Source: Adhaeribacter arboris
GTDB taxonomy: Bacteria; Bacteroidota; Bacteroidia; Cytophagales; Hymenobacteraceae
DNA length: 64,000 nt
Assembly (NCBI RefSeq): GCF_003023845.1
Contig: NZ_PYFT01000001.1
Coordinates: 6,262,001 to 6,326,000, forward strand
Direction: 5' to 3'
Shown here: one piece after another, positions 18,462 to 28,212 of the stretch
How the letters are laid out: each line of letters begins with the position of its first letter
Numbering within the stretch: position 1 is the stretch's first letter
The notes under the pieces: model-generated
What the model was told of the DNA's origin: nothing
Database searches by the model: none
The model's input: the letters and a program-made list of their open reading frames with translations, nothing else
Translations under genes and position numbers: made by a program

Positions 18462-21308
18462 ATGATGCAACAAATTTATCTTTGGATGAAAAACCGTGGC
18501 TATAACTTTTCGATAATAGCTGTTTTTGCACTTAGTTTTTTTATAACATTTTTATCATTGGCGCAAACTGCCGAAATTAAATCGGAAGCGGAAAATGCGA
18601 GTCATGTTTTAACCGGTTTAGAAATTGCGAATGCCATTCCTGGTTTTTCCGGTACGGGCTACGCCTGGGGGTTTGACAATAGTACCGACAATATTCTCTT
18701 TAACTTTTCCATTCCAACCGCCGGTAAATACGAACTATCGGTTATCTACACTTCTCCTTACGGGGAGAAAAAAACTTCCATGCAGCTCGACCAACTGGCC
18801 AGTACGGAACAACAATTCCTGAATACCGGGCAAGGGTTTAACGCTCTAAAAACCGGCGCATACGAATTAACCGCCGGGCAACATACGCTTCGGTTTACGC
18901 ATAATTGGGGATATTATGGCATCGACTATATTTTAGTTAAACCCGTTGCTAGCGGCCCCCTCGTCGGAGTAGACTTGGTAGACGGCAAGGCCGAAGCCGA
19001 AGTTGGTATTTTAAGCGGCGTAGCGGTGGCAACTACCCCTACCGGCTATACGGGTAGCGGTTACGTAAATGGTTTTGATAATGCGACCGATAAATTAACG
19101 ATACACTTTAACGGGAAAGCCGGTTTATACGAATTGCAGATTGGCTATACCGCACCCTACGGCGAAAAAGGCTACGATTTTTCGGTAAATGCCGAAACGG
19201 GCAGCGGTATGTTTGCCAATACCGGTAATACTTTTTCTGTTAAAACGGCGGGTAAATTTCTGCTGCATAATGGGGTAAATACTTTTACCCTGAATAATGG
19301 CTGGGGTTACTATGGCATTGATTACATTAAACTAATACCATCTATCGCGCCTCTGCCGGTAAAACCACCCAAGCAGTTGGTAGATGCCCAAGCTTCGCAA
19401 GCTACCCGGGCTTTATTTTCTTACCTGATTGACCAGTACGGTACCAAAACGCTGTCGGGGCAGCAAGATGATGTAGATTATGTCTTACAGACCACCGGCA
19501 AAGAGCCGGCTATCGGAGCTTTTGATTTAATCGACTATTCGCCTTCCCGGATTGAAAATGGCGCTAATCCCGAAGGGACATCAGAAAGATACATTGCCTG
19601 GGCGAAGAAAAACGAGGGTAACGGGATTATTACGCTGGCCTGGCACTGGAATGCGCCCACTGATTTAATAAACGAAGCGCCGGACAAATTATGGTGGTCG
19701 GGTTTTTATACCCGGGCTACCACCTTCGATTTAGCCGCTGCTTTAGCCAATAAACAAGGCGAAAAATACAAACTTTTAATCCGAGATATAGATGCCATTG
19801 CGGTGCAATTGAAGAAATTCCAGGATGCCGACGTATCGGTATTGTGGCGGCCCTTGCACGAAGCCGCCGGTACTTGGTTCTGGTGGGGGGCGAAAGGTCC
19901 GGAAGCCTACAAAGAACTGTGGCGCATTCTGTACGACCGTTTACAAAATCATCACCAACTGCATAACCTTATCTGGGTGTTTACCAGCGATACCAAAATA
20001 GAGTGGTACCCGGGCGATGCGTACGTAGACGTGATCGGGATGGATATTTACACCAACGCGGCCGATAACATGAGCGGCAACTGGGCGTCGATGATGGATC
20101 TGTACGGCGGCCGGAAATTGGTTACCTTATCTGAAAGTGGCACCTTGCCTATTCCGGATAGAGTGCGGGGTTATGGCACCTGGTGGTCCTGGTTCGCTAT
20201 CTGGAACGGCGAATATATTAAAAACCAGCCGGTAGAATTATTAAAATCCGTTTATAACGACGAAGACGTGATTACCCGCAACGAGCTGCCGAACTGGCGC
20301 GTGTACGGCCGGCCAACCGTATCGGTAACGGATCCGGCTAACAACGGCCAGTTCCTGGTTTGCGAAACCCCGGTACTTACCGCGCAAGCTGCCGATAAAG
20401 AAGGGCGAGTAACACAAGTAGCTTTTTGGGCCAGCGGCACTTTACTGGGTACCGATACGACACCGGGCGACGGATGGAAACTCGAATGGAAAAATGCTCC
20501 GGTGGGTACCTACCAAATTATCGCCGAAGCCACCGATAACGAAGGCAACTCTACTAAATCAACCGCGGTTACGATTACGGTTAAACCAGATGTACAAGCT
20601 CCCGTTATTGCGTTAAAGGCTCCCAAACTAGTTATCCCGGCCGAAGACCATTTACTTAAAACCATTAGCCTGAGCAGTTTTATCGCTTCGGTTACGGATA
20701 ACTGCGGTCCGGCGCCCATCGTCCGCGTTAAATCGGTAAGCAGTGACGAAGCGGCAACGGGCGGGGGCAGCGGTAATACCAAGGTTGATATTATCATCAG
20801 CCCGGATGGCCAATCGGTACAGGTAAGAGCCGAACGGGCGGGAACCGGCGATGGCCGGGTATACGTGCTTACCGTGGAAGCTTTAGACCGGGCCGGCAAT
20901 GTAGGATTAGCAACGTACCAGGTACAAATACCAAAAAGTGCCAGTAAACCAGCCATTGCCGGAACACCGGTGTACACCGTTACTGGTAATTACGCGCAAA
21001 CCATCGCTGCTCGCCAAACTACTTCGGCCGAAGTACCAGCGAAAGTAACACCGGCGGTAAAAGTTTATCCGAACCCGGCGAAAGGCAATTACTTAACCGT
21101 GGAAGTATTTGCCGCGGCAAAACAAGAAGTAAACTTAACTCTACGCAACACCAACTCCCAAAACGTGGTAAATTCCCGCCATGCCTTACAAGCCGGCGTT
21201 AACCATATTCAAGTGCCCTTGGCAAAAGTAACGGATGGATTCTACATGCTGCAAGTGCAGGACGGGAAAGAAGTTGTATCCAGAAAAGTAATTATTTCGA
21301 AACAGTAG
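18462..21308 (+). CDS. Multidomain GH26 mannanase: CBM35-CBM35-GH26-Ig-like-T9SS sorting domain
   Basis: It is 948 residues. The order is signal peptide (to ~35, LSLAQ); two tandem CBM35-like carbohydrate-binding domains (~37-160 and ~176-292, both ending NxWGYYGIDYI); GH26 catalytic domain (~305-590) with acid/base E467 in WRPLHEAAGTWFWWG and nucleophile E558 in TLSESG; Ig-like domain (~605-700); HYR-like beta domain (~705-820); and a C-terminal T9SS type A sorting domain (VKVYPNPAKG ... GFYMLQVQDGKEVVSRKVIIS). It is predicted to be exported by T9SS and anchored or released at the cell surface, where it starts mannan cleavage. It has its own leader and terminator. An alternative ATG lies 3 bases in. 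Confidence 0.92.
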   Translation: MMQQIYLWMKNRGYNFSIIAVFALSFFITFLSLAQTAEIKSEAENASHVLTGLEIANAIPGFSGTGYAWGFDNSTDNILFNFSIPTAGKYELSVIYTSPYGEKKTSMQLDQLASTEQQFLNTGQGFNALKTGAYELTAGQHTLRFTHNWGYYGIDYILVKPVASGPLVGVDLVDGKAEAEVGILSGVAVATTPTGYTGSGYVNGFDNATDKLTIHFNGKAGLYELQIGYTAPYGEKGYDFSVNAETGSGMFANTGNTFSVKTAGKFLLHNGVNTFTLNNGWGYYGIDYIKLIPSIAPLPVKPPKQLVDAQASQATRALFSYLIDQYGTKTLSGQQDDVDYVLQTTGKEPAIGAFDLIDYSPSRIENGANPEGTSERYIAWAKKNEGNGIITLAWHWNAPTDLINEAPDKLWWSGFYTRATTFDLAAALANKQGEKYKLLIRDIDAIAVQLKKFQDADVSVLWRPLHEAAGTWFWWGAKGPEAYKELWRILYDRLQNHHQLHNLIWVFTSDTKIEWYPGDAYVDVIGMDIYTNAADNMSGNWASMMDLYGGRKLVTLSESGTLPIPDRVRGYGTWWSWFAIWNGEYIKNQPVELLKSVYNDEDVITRNELPNWRVYGRPTVSVTDPANNGQFLVCETPVLTAQAADKEGRVTQVAFWASGTLLGTDTTPGDGWKLEWKNAPVGTYQIIAEATDNEGNSTKSTAVTITVKPDVQAPVIALKAPKLVIPAEDHLLKTISLSSFIASVTDNCGPAPIVRVKSVSSDEAATGGGSGNTKVDIIISPDGQSVQVRAERAGTGDGRVYVLTVEALDRAGNVGLATYQVQIPKSASKPAIAGTPVYTVTGNYAQTIAARQTTSAEVPAKVTPAVKVYPNPAKGNYLTVEVFAAAKQEVNLTLRNTNSQNVVNSRHALQAGVNHIQVPLAKVTDGFYMLQVQDGKEVVSRKVIISKQ

Positions 21309-21327
21309 CATTCTTTTTTTCTCCCGG

Positions 21328-21360
21328 AAGCAGCAGCAAGTTTCTTGATGCTGCTTTTTT
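21328..21360 (+). terminator. Intrinsic terminator after the large GH26 gene
   Basis: AAGCAGCAGCAAG (21328-21340) pairs with TTGATGCTGCTT across a TTTC loop and is followed by a T-run. It lies 20 bases past the stop codon. Confidence 0.8.
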
Positions 21361-21480
21361 ATTTTACCTGTACGTTTAGAGTTAGAAGCATGTTAAAATT
21401 TAAAATTTTTAAAAAACAGATTTCAACAACCAACAGTACTGTACATTTACTGCTAACAATTACTCAAAATTAAAAAATTC

Positions 21481-22470
21481 ATGGCTTATACTCCTCACCC
21501 GGAACGTTACGCGACCATGCCTTACCGCCGTTGCGGTAAAAGCGGTTTAAAATTACCGGCTTTGTCGCTGGGCTTATGGCATAACTTCGGCCACGTAGAT
21601 GTGCTGGAAAATTCACGCCAAATTATTTATATGGCTTTTGATAAAGGCGTTACCCATTTCGATTTAGCCAACAACTACGGTCCGCCGCCCGGCTCCGCCG
21701 AAGAAAACTTCGGGAAGATTTTAAAGCAGGACTTTGCCGGTTACCGCGACGAGTTAATTATTTCTTCTAAAGCCGGTTATACCATGTGGGGCGGACCGTA
21801 CGGCGATTGGGGTTCTAAAAAATACCTGGTTGCCAGCCTGGATCAAAGCTTGCAGCGCATGGGTTTAGAATACGTGGATATTTTTTATCATCATCGTCCC
21901 GACCCCGAAACGCCCCTGGAAGAAACCATGGGCGCTTTGGATTTAATTGTACGGCAAGGCAAGGCACTTTACGCGGGTATCTCGAATTACCGGCCCGAAG
22001 AAGCGGCGCAGGCTATGGCAATTTTAAAAAAACTGGGTACGCCCTGCCTCATTCATCAGCCCAAATATTCCATGTTCGAACGTTGGGTAGAAGACGGCTT
22101 ACTGGATTTGCTGGAGCAGGAAGGGGTGGGCTGTATTCCTTTTTCGCCGTTAGCGCAAGGCTTGCTCACGAATAAATACCTGGGCGGCATTCCCGCTGAC
22201 TCCCGGGCCGCTAAAGAAACCGGCGCCCTCCAAGAAGAACAAATTACCCAAGATAAGCTTTCGCAGATTAAAAGATTAAACGCTCTGGCCGAGCAGCGCG
22301 GACAAACCCTGGCCCAAATGGCCTTAGCCTGGCTGCTGAAAGATTCCCGGATTACTTCGGTTTTAATTGGCGCGAGCAAACCCGAGCAATTGCTCGATTC
22401 GTTGAAGTGTTTGGATAGCCCAGAATTTAGCGGAGAAGAGTTAAACGCGATTGAGGAAATTCTAGCCTAA
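21481..22470 (+). CDS. Aldo/keto reductase (YghZ/L-glyceraldehyde-3-phosphate reductase-like)
   Basis: It is a 329-residue (beta/alpha)8 NAD(P)H-dependent reductase. The opening MPYRRCGKSGLKLPALSLGLWHNFG and the FDLANNYGPPPGSAEENFGKIL segment (catalytic Asp-Tyr pair) are typical of the AKR14/YghZ group, as are YVDIFYHHRPDPETPLEETM and the C-terminal SVLIGASKPEQL cofactor-binding motif. It lies at the end of the mannan cluster on the same strand but behind a terminator, so co-regulation is uncertain. Likely substrates are small aldehydes or sugars. Confidence 0.88.
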   Translation: MAYTPHPERYATMPYRRCGKSGLKLPALSLGLWHNFGHVDVLENSRQIIYMAFDKGVTHFDLANNYGPPPGSAEENFGKILKQDFAGYRDELIISSKAGYTMWGGPYGDWGSKKYLVASLDQSLQRMGLEYVDIFYHHRPDPETPLEETMGALDLIVRQGKALYAGISNYRPEEAAQAMAILKKLGTPCLIHQPKYSMFERWVEDGLLDLLEQEGVGCIPFSPLAQGLLTNKYLGGIPADSRAAKETGALQEEQITQDKLSQIKRLNALAEQRGQTLAQMALAWLLKDSRITSVLIGASKPEQLLDSLKCLDSPEFSGEELNAIEEILA

Positions 22471-22551
22471 GCTTTCTAAAAGCCGAAACCGCGTAAATGA
22501 AGAAGCCTGCTTCTGCCAAATAGTATTTAAAGACCTTCATAACTTATAAAT

Positions 22552-22576
22552 AAAAGGGGGCCTCATGCCCTCTTTT
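22552..22576. terminator. Intrinsic terminator between convergent genes
   Basis: AAAAGGGGGC (22552-22561) pairs with GCCCTCTTTT (22567-22576), with one G-T wobble, and is followed by T-rich DNA. It serves the aldo/keto reductase and may also stop the convergent response regulator transcript. Confidence 0.75.
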
Positions 22577-22699
22577 TATTTATTCTGTTTTTAGATTAGC
22601 TATACTTCAAGCGGCAAGCTTGAAACAGGATAATAGAATTAGAAGAACACAAAGCAGATATTCTGCTGATTGTTTCACCGGAGAAGGGTGGGAAGAGCG

Positions 22700-23350
22700 T
22701 TATACCAATTTCTCGTCCAAAGCTTTTCTTACCAATTCCACCGCATTTTTTACTTTCAAGCGTTTCATCATGCTGGCTCGGTGATTATCTACGGTGCGCA
22801 CGCTTAAATTTAATTTTTCGGCAATTTCGCGACTGTTCGAACCCTCTACAATAAATTTTAGGACGGCTTTTTCTTGTTTGGATAGTTTCTTTTTCGGGGC
22901 AGGTGGAGTTTCCGGTTCTTTAAGCTTTTGCAGGTAAGATTCTACAATTACATTTGAAACCGAAGGGCTAAAATACTTTTCGCCGGTAGCTACGCTCCGG
23001 ATGGCCCGGAGCATTTCTTCGCGCGTATTATCTTTTAACAAATAACCGTAAGCTCCCGCTTCTACCGATTTTAAAATGTAGTCTTCGTCGTGGTGCATGG
23101 AGAGTACCAGGCAGCGGGTGTTAGGGTAGAGCTTACTTACCTGGGCGGTGGCTTCAATCCCGGTCATCACGGGCATGGCAATATCAATTAATAATATATC
23201 CGGTGCTAGCTCTTTTACTTTGGTAAGTGCTTCGGCTCCATTTTGAGCCTCCCCCACAATTTCCAAGTCAGTGGAGTTTTCCAGCATCGAGCGAATGCCA
23301 TTCCGGACCAGCGTATGGTCATCGGCGAGTAATACTTTTATTTTAGTCAT
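22700..23350 (-). CDS. NarL/FixJ-family response regulator
   Basis: It is 216 residues. The receiver domain (1-120) has the acidic pair D10/D11 and phospho-acceptor D56 in ILLIDIAMP. The C-terminal LuxR-type helix-turn-helix is at ~150-210 (LSKQEKAVLKFIVEGSNSREIAEKLNLSVRTVDNHRASMMKRL, quoted in part). Its start overlaps the end of the sensor kinase gene by 8 bases, so they form one operon. Lying beside the nitrate/nitrite genes, and with a NarX-like partner, it probably controls them. That target is inference; NarL-like family members bind TACYYMT heptamers. Confidence 0.92.
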   Translation of the reverse strand: MTKIKVLLADDHTLVRNGIRSMLENSTDLEIVGEAQNGAEALTKVKELAPDILLIDIAMPVMTGIEATAQVSKLYPNTRCLVLSMHHDEDYILKSVEAGAYGYLLKDNTREEMLRAIRSVATGEKYFSPSVSNVIVESYLQKLKEPETPPAPKKKLSKQEKAVLKFIVEGSNSREIAEKLNLSVRTVDNHRASMMKRLKVKNAVELVRKALDEKLV

Positions 23351-24821
23351 GGTCGAGAGCCAGGAAAGGTACTTTTACGTGTATTTGGGTGCCTTCGCCG
23401 GGTTTAGAGCTAATGTTTAGTTTGCCATTTAATAAAAATACGCGTTCTTTCATGTTGCTGATGCCTTGCGCCAAACTATTATTCCCGGTAGGTAAAATTA
23501 AATTAGCATGGGCGAATCCCTGGCCATTATCGGAAATAGATAGGTGAATGTATTTCTTTTTTGCCTGAAGCTCAACCTGTATAGCATTGGCTTTGGCGTA
23601 TTTTACGGCATTGTGCAGCGCTTCCTGACTTACCCGGTAAAGGCCGATTTCGGTATTTTTAGCTAATCTTTTCCCGTTCCAGTTGGTGGTAAAGGAAATG
23701 TTTACGTTGGCGCCCGAGGCTACCTGGTTGGTTAATAATTTCAAAGCAGAAGCCAAACCAAAATCACTTAACACGGCAGGCATTAAATTAAAAGAAATAG
23801 TGCGGGCTTCCGTTATGGTTTGACTTACTAACTGGCGCAATTCGTTTAAATGCTGTTGAGTAGGCGCGGTAGGCGGCACGGCATCACTGGTTTTTTCGAT
23901 GCCGTATTTAAGAGCCGTAAGCATTTGGCCCAAGCCATCGTGAATTTCCCGAGCAACCCGTTTTCGTTCTTCTTCCTGACCTTCAATCAGGTACGTCGAG
24001 CGAAGCTTTTGTTCATTTATCTCTTGCTGGTATTTCTGATTTGTAGCTTCCAGTAAAGCTTCCTTGGTTTCGGCCAACAATTTATTGGCCTGAAGTAATT
24101 CGTTGTTAACTTTTTGGGTTTGCTCCTTGGCTTGAATAAGCTGCTGAATGGTGCTTTTAATTTGAGTAACGGCGGGCCGGAACACAAATAAAGCCTCCAG
24201 TAACAAAATGCCTAAGGTAAAGAACAACACAATGTTCTCCATCCGTTGGGAATTATTTACCCGCTCGGAGGCTTCGGCATCGTATTGAAATACAATCTGG
24301 TCCATGGACTGCAAATAAGCCCGTTCATTTTTCAGAAGGGTACTCATACGAGTGCGTAATTTTAGAGGTGCTGCCGTTGGGGTGAGATGCGTATGATAGT
24401 ACTTGTTGATAGCTTGGGCATTCTCGAACAAAACGTGAAAAAGCGGGTCCATGCGGGAAAACTTTTGCCGGATAGCGGCGCTGTTGTTTACAGGAATATG
24501 TAAATAAACGATATAACCGTTCTTTAACCCCTCATGACTTTTCTGCCACAAGTTTAAGGCTTCTTGCAAATCATTTATATATATAGGAGTAGCCGTTGAA
24601 TTTTGCTGGTGGTAAAGTAAAACGATTGTTTTGCAAATTTTCTGACTTAACATCCGCTGCCTCCCGGCAATATTTATGATGCGGGAATCGGTAAGTTGGC
24701 GCTGTAAAGAACGCTGTACTAATAATTGTCCCACCAATAAAAGCAAAGCTATCGCCGTAAGCGCCAATAAATAAAGGCGAGTAATTTTTTTAGATATGTT
24801 TGCATCAATAGTAGAACTCAT
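23343..24821 (-). CDS. NarX-like sensor histidine kinase with PilJ/P-box sensor domain
   Basis: It is a 492-residue membrane kinase. TM1 is at ~14-34 and TM2 at ~196-216, enclosing a ~160-residue periplasmic helical domain. Right after TM1 comes INIAGRQRMLSQKICK (residues ~50-64), which closely resembles the P-box of nitrate sensors and PilJ-type domains. A coiled-coil linker (~220-280) leads to HisKA_3 with phospho-acceptor H294 (REIHDGLGQ) and a HATPase_c domain (DNGQGFA, GISNMKERV, GEGTQIHV). The periplasmic P-box and the divergent nirB gene point to nitrate/nitrite sensing. The ligand is not proven. Confidence 0.88.
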   Translation of the reverse strand: MSSTIDANISKKITRLYLLALTAIALLLLVGQLLVQRSLQRQLTDSRIINIAGRQRMLSQKICKTIVLLYHQQNSTATPIYINDLQEALNLWQKSHEGLKNGYIVYLHIPVNNSAAIRQKFSRMDPLFHVLFENAQAINKYYHTHLTPTAAPLKLRTRMSTLLKNERAYLQSMDQIVFQYDAEASERVNNSQRMENIVLFFTLGILLLEALFVFRPAVTQIKSTIQQLIQAKEQTQKVNNELLQANKLLAETKEALLEATNQKYQQEINEQKLRSTYLIEGQEEERKRVAREIHDGLGQMLTALKYGIEKTSDAVPPTAPTQQHLNELRQLVSQTITEARTISFNLMPAVLSDFGLASALKLLTNQVASGANVNISFTTNWNGKRLAKNTEIGLYRVSQEALHNAVKYAKANAIQVELQAKKKYIHLSISDNGQGFAHANLILPTGNNSLAQGISNMKERVFLLNGKLNISSKPGEGTQIHVKVPFLALDHD

Positions 24822-25601
24822 ATTTACATACAGTACGAAACAGCCTAATTTTTAAACTCTCGATTTAAGATAGAGAGTCATTCGGAGATTTAGGTGCGAT
24901 TGGCTAGGTAGTTACTATTAGGTAAAAAGCTTTAGAAGATTTTTTTTGATAATTTTTAAACTCCCATTCAATATTGAGTAATTCTACTCAATTTACTCCT
25001 TAGGTATGGTTCTCCCGGTAAGAAGTGCCTTGATGCCAGGTTATACTTAAAATTCTTCTACTAAAATCCGAAAGCCAAATGAAAGCTTTAAATAACTAGT
25101 TGATTTCCTCTCAAATAAATCGAATTACCTCTCTTTTATATCTCCTTCTAATAAATTTTCTCTTCAAAATAGCGTTTCAGCTTTAAAATTTAACCTGCTT
25201 ATTAAATATTTTATGCTTTCATCCTCTTATTACCTCAAAATTGATTAGTATTTATTTAAAAAAGAAGCTATTTATTTAAATAAATTATTAATTGATTAAA
25301 CAATCCAAAATTACCCTCTAAAAATTAAAGCCTATTTTGTTAAAAAACTAAATTTTACTGGATACCCATCAGAAAATAACCAACTAATGAAAAATTAAGT
25401 ACTTTTACTCAAGTTAATGTTAAAAAAATAGGTACTTTAATTTAAAACACCATAGTTTTATTAAAATGACCTAAAATTTAAGCTTAGCATTCGAAAAAAG
25501 TAGTAATATTCAAAATGGAGCTTCGAAAATTAGAGTAGGATTTGAAAAAGCCTCCGAGATAAAGATTGTCAAAAAGTACTAGCAACGAAAACAGAAAACG
25601 T
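24822..25601. promoter_or_regulatory. Long AT-rich divergent regulatory region between the two-component system and nirB
   Basis: A ~750-base gene-free gap. It holds a perfect inverted repeat ATTGAGTA (24973-24980) / TACTCAAT (24985-24992). It also holds three exact matches to the NarL heptamer TACYYMT: TACCTCT 25126-25132, TACCCAT 25363-25369, and TACCTAT on the minus strand at 25434-25428. A direct repeat of RGTACTTTWA (25398-25407, 25431-25440) lies 33 bases apart. By base composition roughly one heptamer match would be expected by chance, so enrichment is modest. No clear TAnnTTTG promoter was found. Confidence 0.35.
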
Positions 25602-28112
25602 ATGAGCCGTTTAGTAGCGCAACCACAACATATAGTAGTAATCGGAAATGGCATGGTGGGTTTTAAGTTTTGCGAAAAACTAGTTGCTAAAGCCCAGCCG
25701 GGTACTTTCCAAATTACCGTTTTCGGGGAAGAACCTCGTCCCGCTTACGACCGCGTACATCTAAGCGCGTATTTTTCCGGTACAACCGCCGAAGAGCTAA
25801 CCATGGCGCCGGTAGAGTGGTACGCGCAGAATAACATCAATCTGCATTTAGGCGAATTAGTTACCAGTGTAGATGCTACTACCCAAACTATTACCACCCA
25901 TAAAGGAGAATCCATCAGCTACGATAAGTTAATATTAGCTACTGGCTCCAGCGCTTTTGTGCCACCCATTAACGGCGTGGAAAAAGAAGGCGTTTTCGTG
26001 TACCGCACCATCGAAGATTTAGATGCCATGCTGGAATACGCGCCTAAAGCCAGAACTGCCGCTGTTATTGGGGGTGGTTTATTGGGTCTGGAAGCGGCCA
26101 AAGCCGCGGTGGATATGGGCTTAACCACGCACGTCATAGAGTTTGCTTCCCGGTTAATGCCGCGGCAACTCGACGAAGCCGGGTCCGAAATGTTGAAGCG
26201 AAAACTCGAAAGCCTGGGCATCAGCATCTATTTAAATAAAAGTACTACCGCCATTCTGGGAGAACCGGGGGTAGAAAAAATGCTTTTTGCGGATGGGAGT
26301 GAGTTGAATGTAGATATGATTATTGTGTCGGCGGGTATTAAGCCGCGCGATGAATTAGCGATTAAAGCTGGTTTGGCCGTGGGGCCACGGGGTGGTATCA
26401 TGGTGAATGATAATTTACAAACGTCGGATGCAAATATTTACGCTATCGGCGAGAGTGCTTTACACGGTGGCATGATTTACGGCTTGGTAGCTCCTGGTTA
26501 TGATATGGCCGATACGGTTGTAACTAACTTGTTGGGCGGCGAGAAAACCTTTAAAGGTTTCGATATGTCTACCAAACTGAAATTAATTGGCGTAGATGTA
26601 GCTAGTTTTGGGGATGCTTTTGCCAGCCCGGCCACGAGCCGCTCCATAGTTTTCGAAGACAAAGCCAAAGGTATTTACAAGCGCATTAACATTTCGGAAG
26701 ACGGCAAATACTTAGTAGGTGGTATTTTGGTAGGCGATGCCGGCAACTACAACATGCTGCTGCAAACGGTACAGAATAAAATTATCCTTCCCCAAGACCC
26801 GGAAGATTTAATCCTGGGTTCCCGGGGTGGTGCCTCCGAATCGGCCGGAGCCGGTGTAATGAGTTTGCCCGACGAAGCTTTAATTTGCTCCTGCGAAAAC
26901 GTAAGTAAAGGCGATATCTGTTCGTCGGTAACCGACGGAACCTGCACCGATGTGGCCGGCATAAAAAAATGCACCAAAGCCGGAACGGGTTGCGGGGGCT
27001 GCGTACCGATGGTGAATGATTTACTCAATGCTACCTTAAAGCAGATGGGTAAAGAAGTGAAAAAAGTATTGTGCGAGCACTTTGATTATTCCCGGCAAGA
27101 GTTACTTGATCTTGTAAAAGTGAACAACATCCGCAGCTACGACGAATTGCTGCACAGCCACGGTCGCGGCGATGGTTGCGAGGTGTGCAAACCAGCCGTG
27201 GCTTCTATCATGGCTAGCACCTGGAACGAACTTATTTTAAAACAAGCCACCATCCAGGATACCAACGACCGCTATCTCGCCAATATCCAGAAAGGCGGCA
27301 CGTATTCGGTTGTGCCTCGCATTGCCGGTGGCGAAATTACCCCGGAAAAATTAATCGTAATTGGGCAAGTAGCCGCTAAATATGGCTTATACACCAAAAT
27401 TACGGGTGGCCAGCGCATTGATATGTTTGGCGCCCGCGTAGATCAGTTGCCCGATATTTGGGAAGAATTAATAAATGCCGGTTTTGAAAGTGGTCATGCT
27501 TACGGCAAAAGCTTACGTACCGTGAAAAGCTGCGTGGGGTCTACCTGGTGCCGCTACGGCTTACACGACTCCGTAGGATTTGCTATTCAGGTAGAAGAAC
27601 GTTACCGGGGTTTGCGTTCGCCGCACAAACTAAAAGGCGGCGTTTCGGGTTGCGTACGCGAATGTGCCGAAGCCCAATCGAAAGACTTTGGTATTATTGC
27701 TACCGAAAAAGGTTGGAACTTGTACATCTGCGGCAACGGTGGGGCCAAACCGCAGCACGCCCAGCTTTTCGCCACCGACCTCGACACCGAAACCTGCATT
27801 AAATACCTCGACCGGTTCCTGATGTTCTACATTAAAACGGCCGAACCCTTAAACCGTACCGCTACCTGGTTAAACAAAATGGAAGGCGGAATGGAATACC
27901 TGCGTCAGGTAATTGTGGAAGATTCTTTAGGAATTTGCGCCGACCTGGATCGTGAGATGCAGTTTATGGTAGATACTTATGCCTGTGAATGGAAAGAAGT
28001 AGTAAATAATCCGGAGTTGCGCCAGCGCTTCCAACACTTCATTAACACTCCCGAACCCGATCCATCTATCCGCTTTAAACCTGAACGGGGCCAAAAAGTA
28101 CCGGTGGTTTAA
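25602..28112 (+). CDS. nirB: NAD(P)H-dependent assimilatory nitrite reductase, large subunit
   Basis: It is 836 residues from the ATG at 25602. A TTG at 25566 would add 12 residues, but the ATG places the FAD motif (VVIGNGMVG) at the usual distance. The order is FAD/NAD(P)H domain (~1-415, second dinucleotide fold AAVIGGGLLGLEAA); BFD-like [2Fe-2S] domain (ICSCENV...CGGCVP, ~428-480); a second BFD-like Cys pair (GCEVC, ~525); a ferredoxin-like half domain; and the sirohaem/[4Fe-4S] domain with C644, C650, C684 and C688 (SCVGSTWC, SGCVREC). It reduces nitrite to ammonium with six electrons in the cytoplasm. nirD follows 100 bases downstream. Confidence 0.95.
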   Translation: MSRLVAQPQHIVVIGNGMVGFKFCEKLVAKAQPGTFQITVFGEEPRPAYDRVHLSAYFSGTTAEELTMAPVEWYAQNNINLHLGELVTSVDATTQTITTHKGESISYDKLILATGSSAFVPPINGVEKEGVFVYRTIEDLDAMLEYAPKARTAAVIGGGLLGLEAAKAAVDMGLTTHVIEFASRLMPRQLDEAGSEMLKRKLESLGISIYLNKSTTAILGEPGVEKMLFADGSELNVDMIIVSAGIKPRDELAIKAGLAVGPRGGIMVNDNLQTSDANIYAIGESALHGGMIYGLVAPGYDMADTVVTNLLGGEKTFKGFDMSTKLKLIGVDVASFGDAFASPATSRSIVFEDKAKGIYKRINISEDGKYLVGGILVGDAGNYNMLLQTVQNKIILPQDPEDLILGSRGGASESAGAGVMSLPDEALICSCENVSKGDICSSVTDGTCTDVAGIKKCTKAGTGCGGCVPMVNDLLNATLKQMGKEVKKVLCEHFDYSRQELLDLVKVNNIRSYDELLHSHGRGDGCEVCKPAVASIMASTWNELILKQATIQDTNDRYLANIQKGGTYSVVPRIAGGEITPEKLIVIGQVAAKYGLYTKITGGQRIDMFGARVDQLPDIWEELINAGFESGHAYGKSLRTVKSCVGSTWCRYGLHDSVGFAIQVEERYRGLRSPHKLKGGVSGCVRECAEAQSKDFGIIATEKGWNLYICGNGGAKPQHAQLFATDLDTETCIKYLDRFLMFYIKTAEPLNRTATWLNKMEGGMEYLRQVIVEDSLGICADLDREMQFMVDTYACEWKEVVNNPELRQRFQHFINTPEPDPSIRFKPERGQKVPVV

Positions 28113-28212
28113 GGCTTATTAATCAATGTTTTACTGAAAATTAAAAGATAGATTTTGGGCTATCCGGCCAGCGGCTTGCCTGATTTTTTAAAAAATTAAA
28201 AAATTAACGATC

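Noticed and set aside
25566-25601. TTG start for nirB
   Set aside because: The ATG at 25602 puts the FAD motif at the standard distance; the added 12 residues are polar and lack support.
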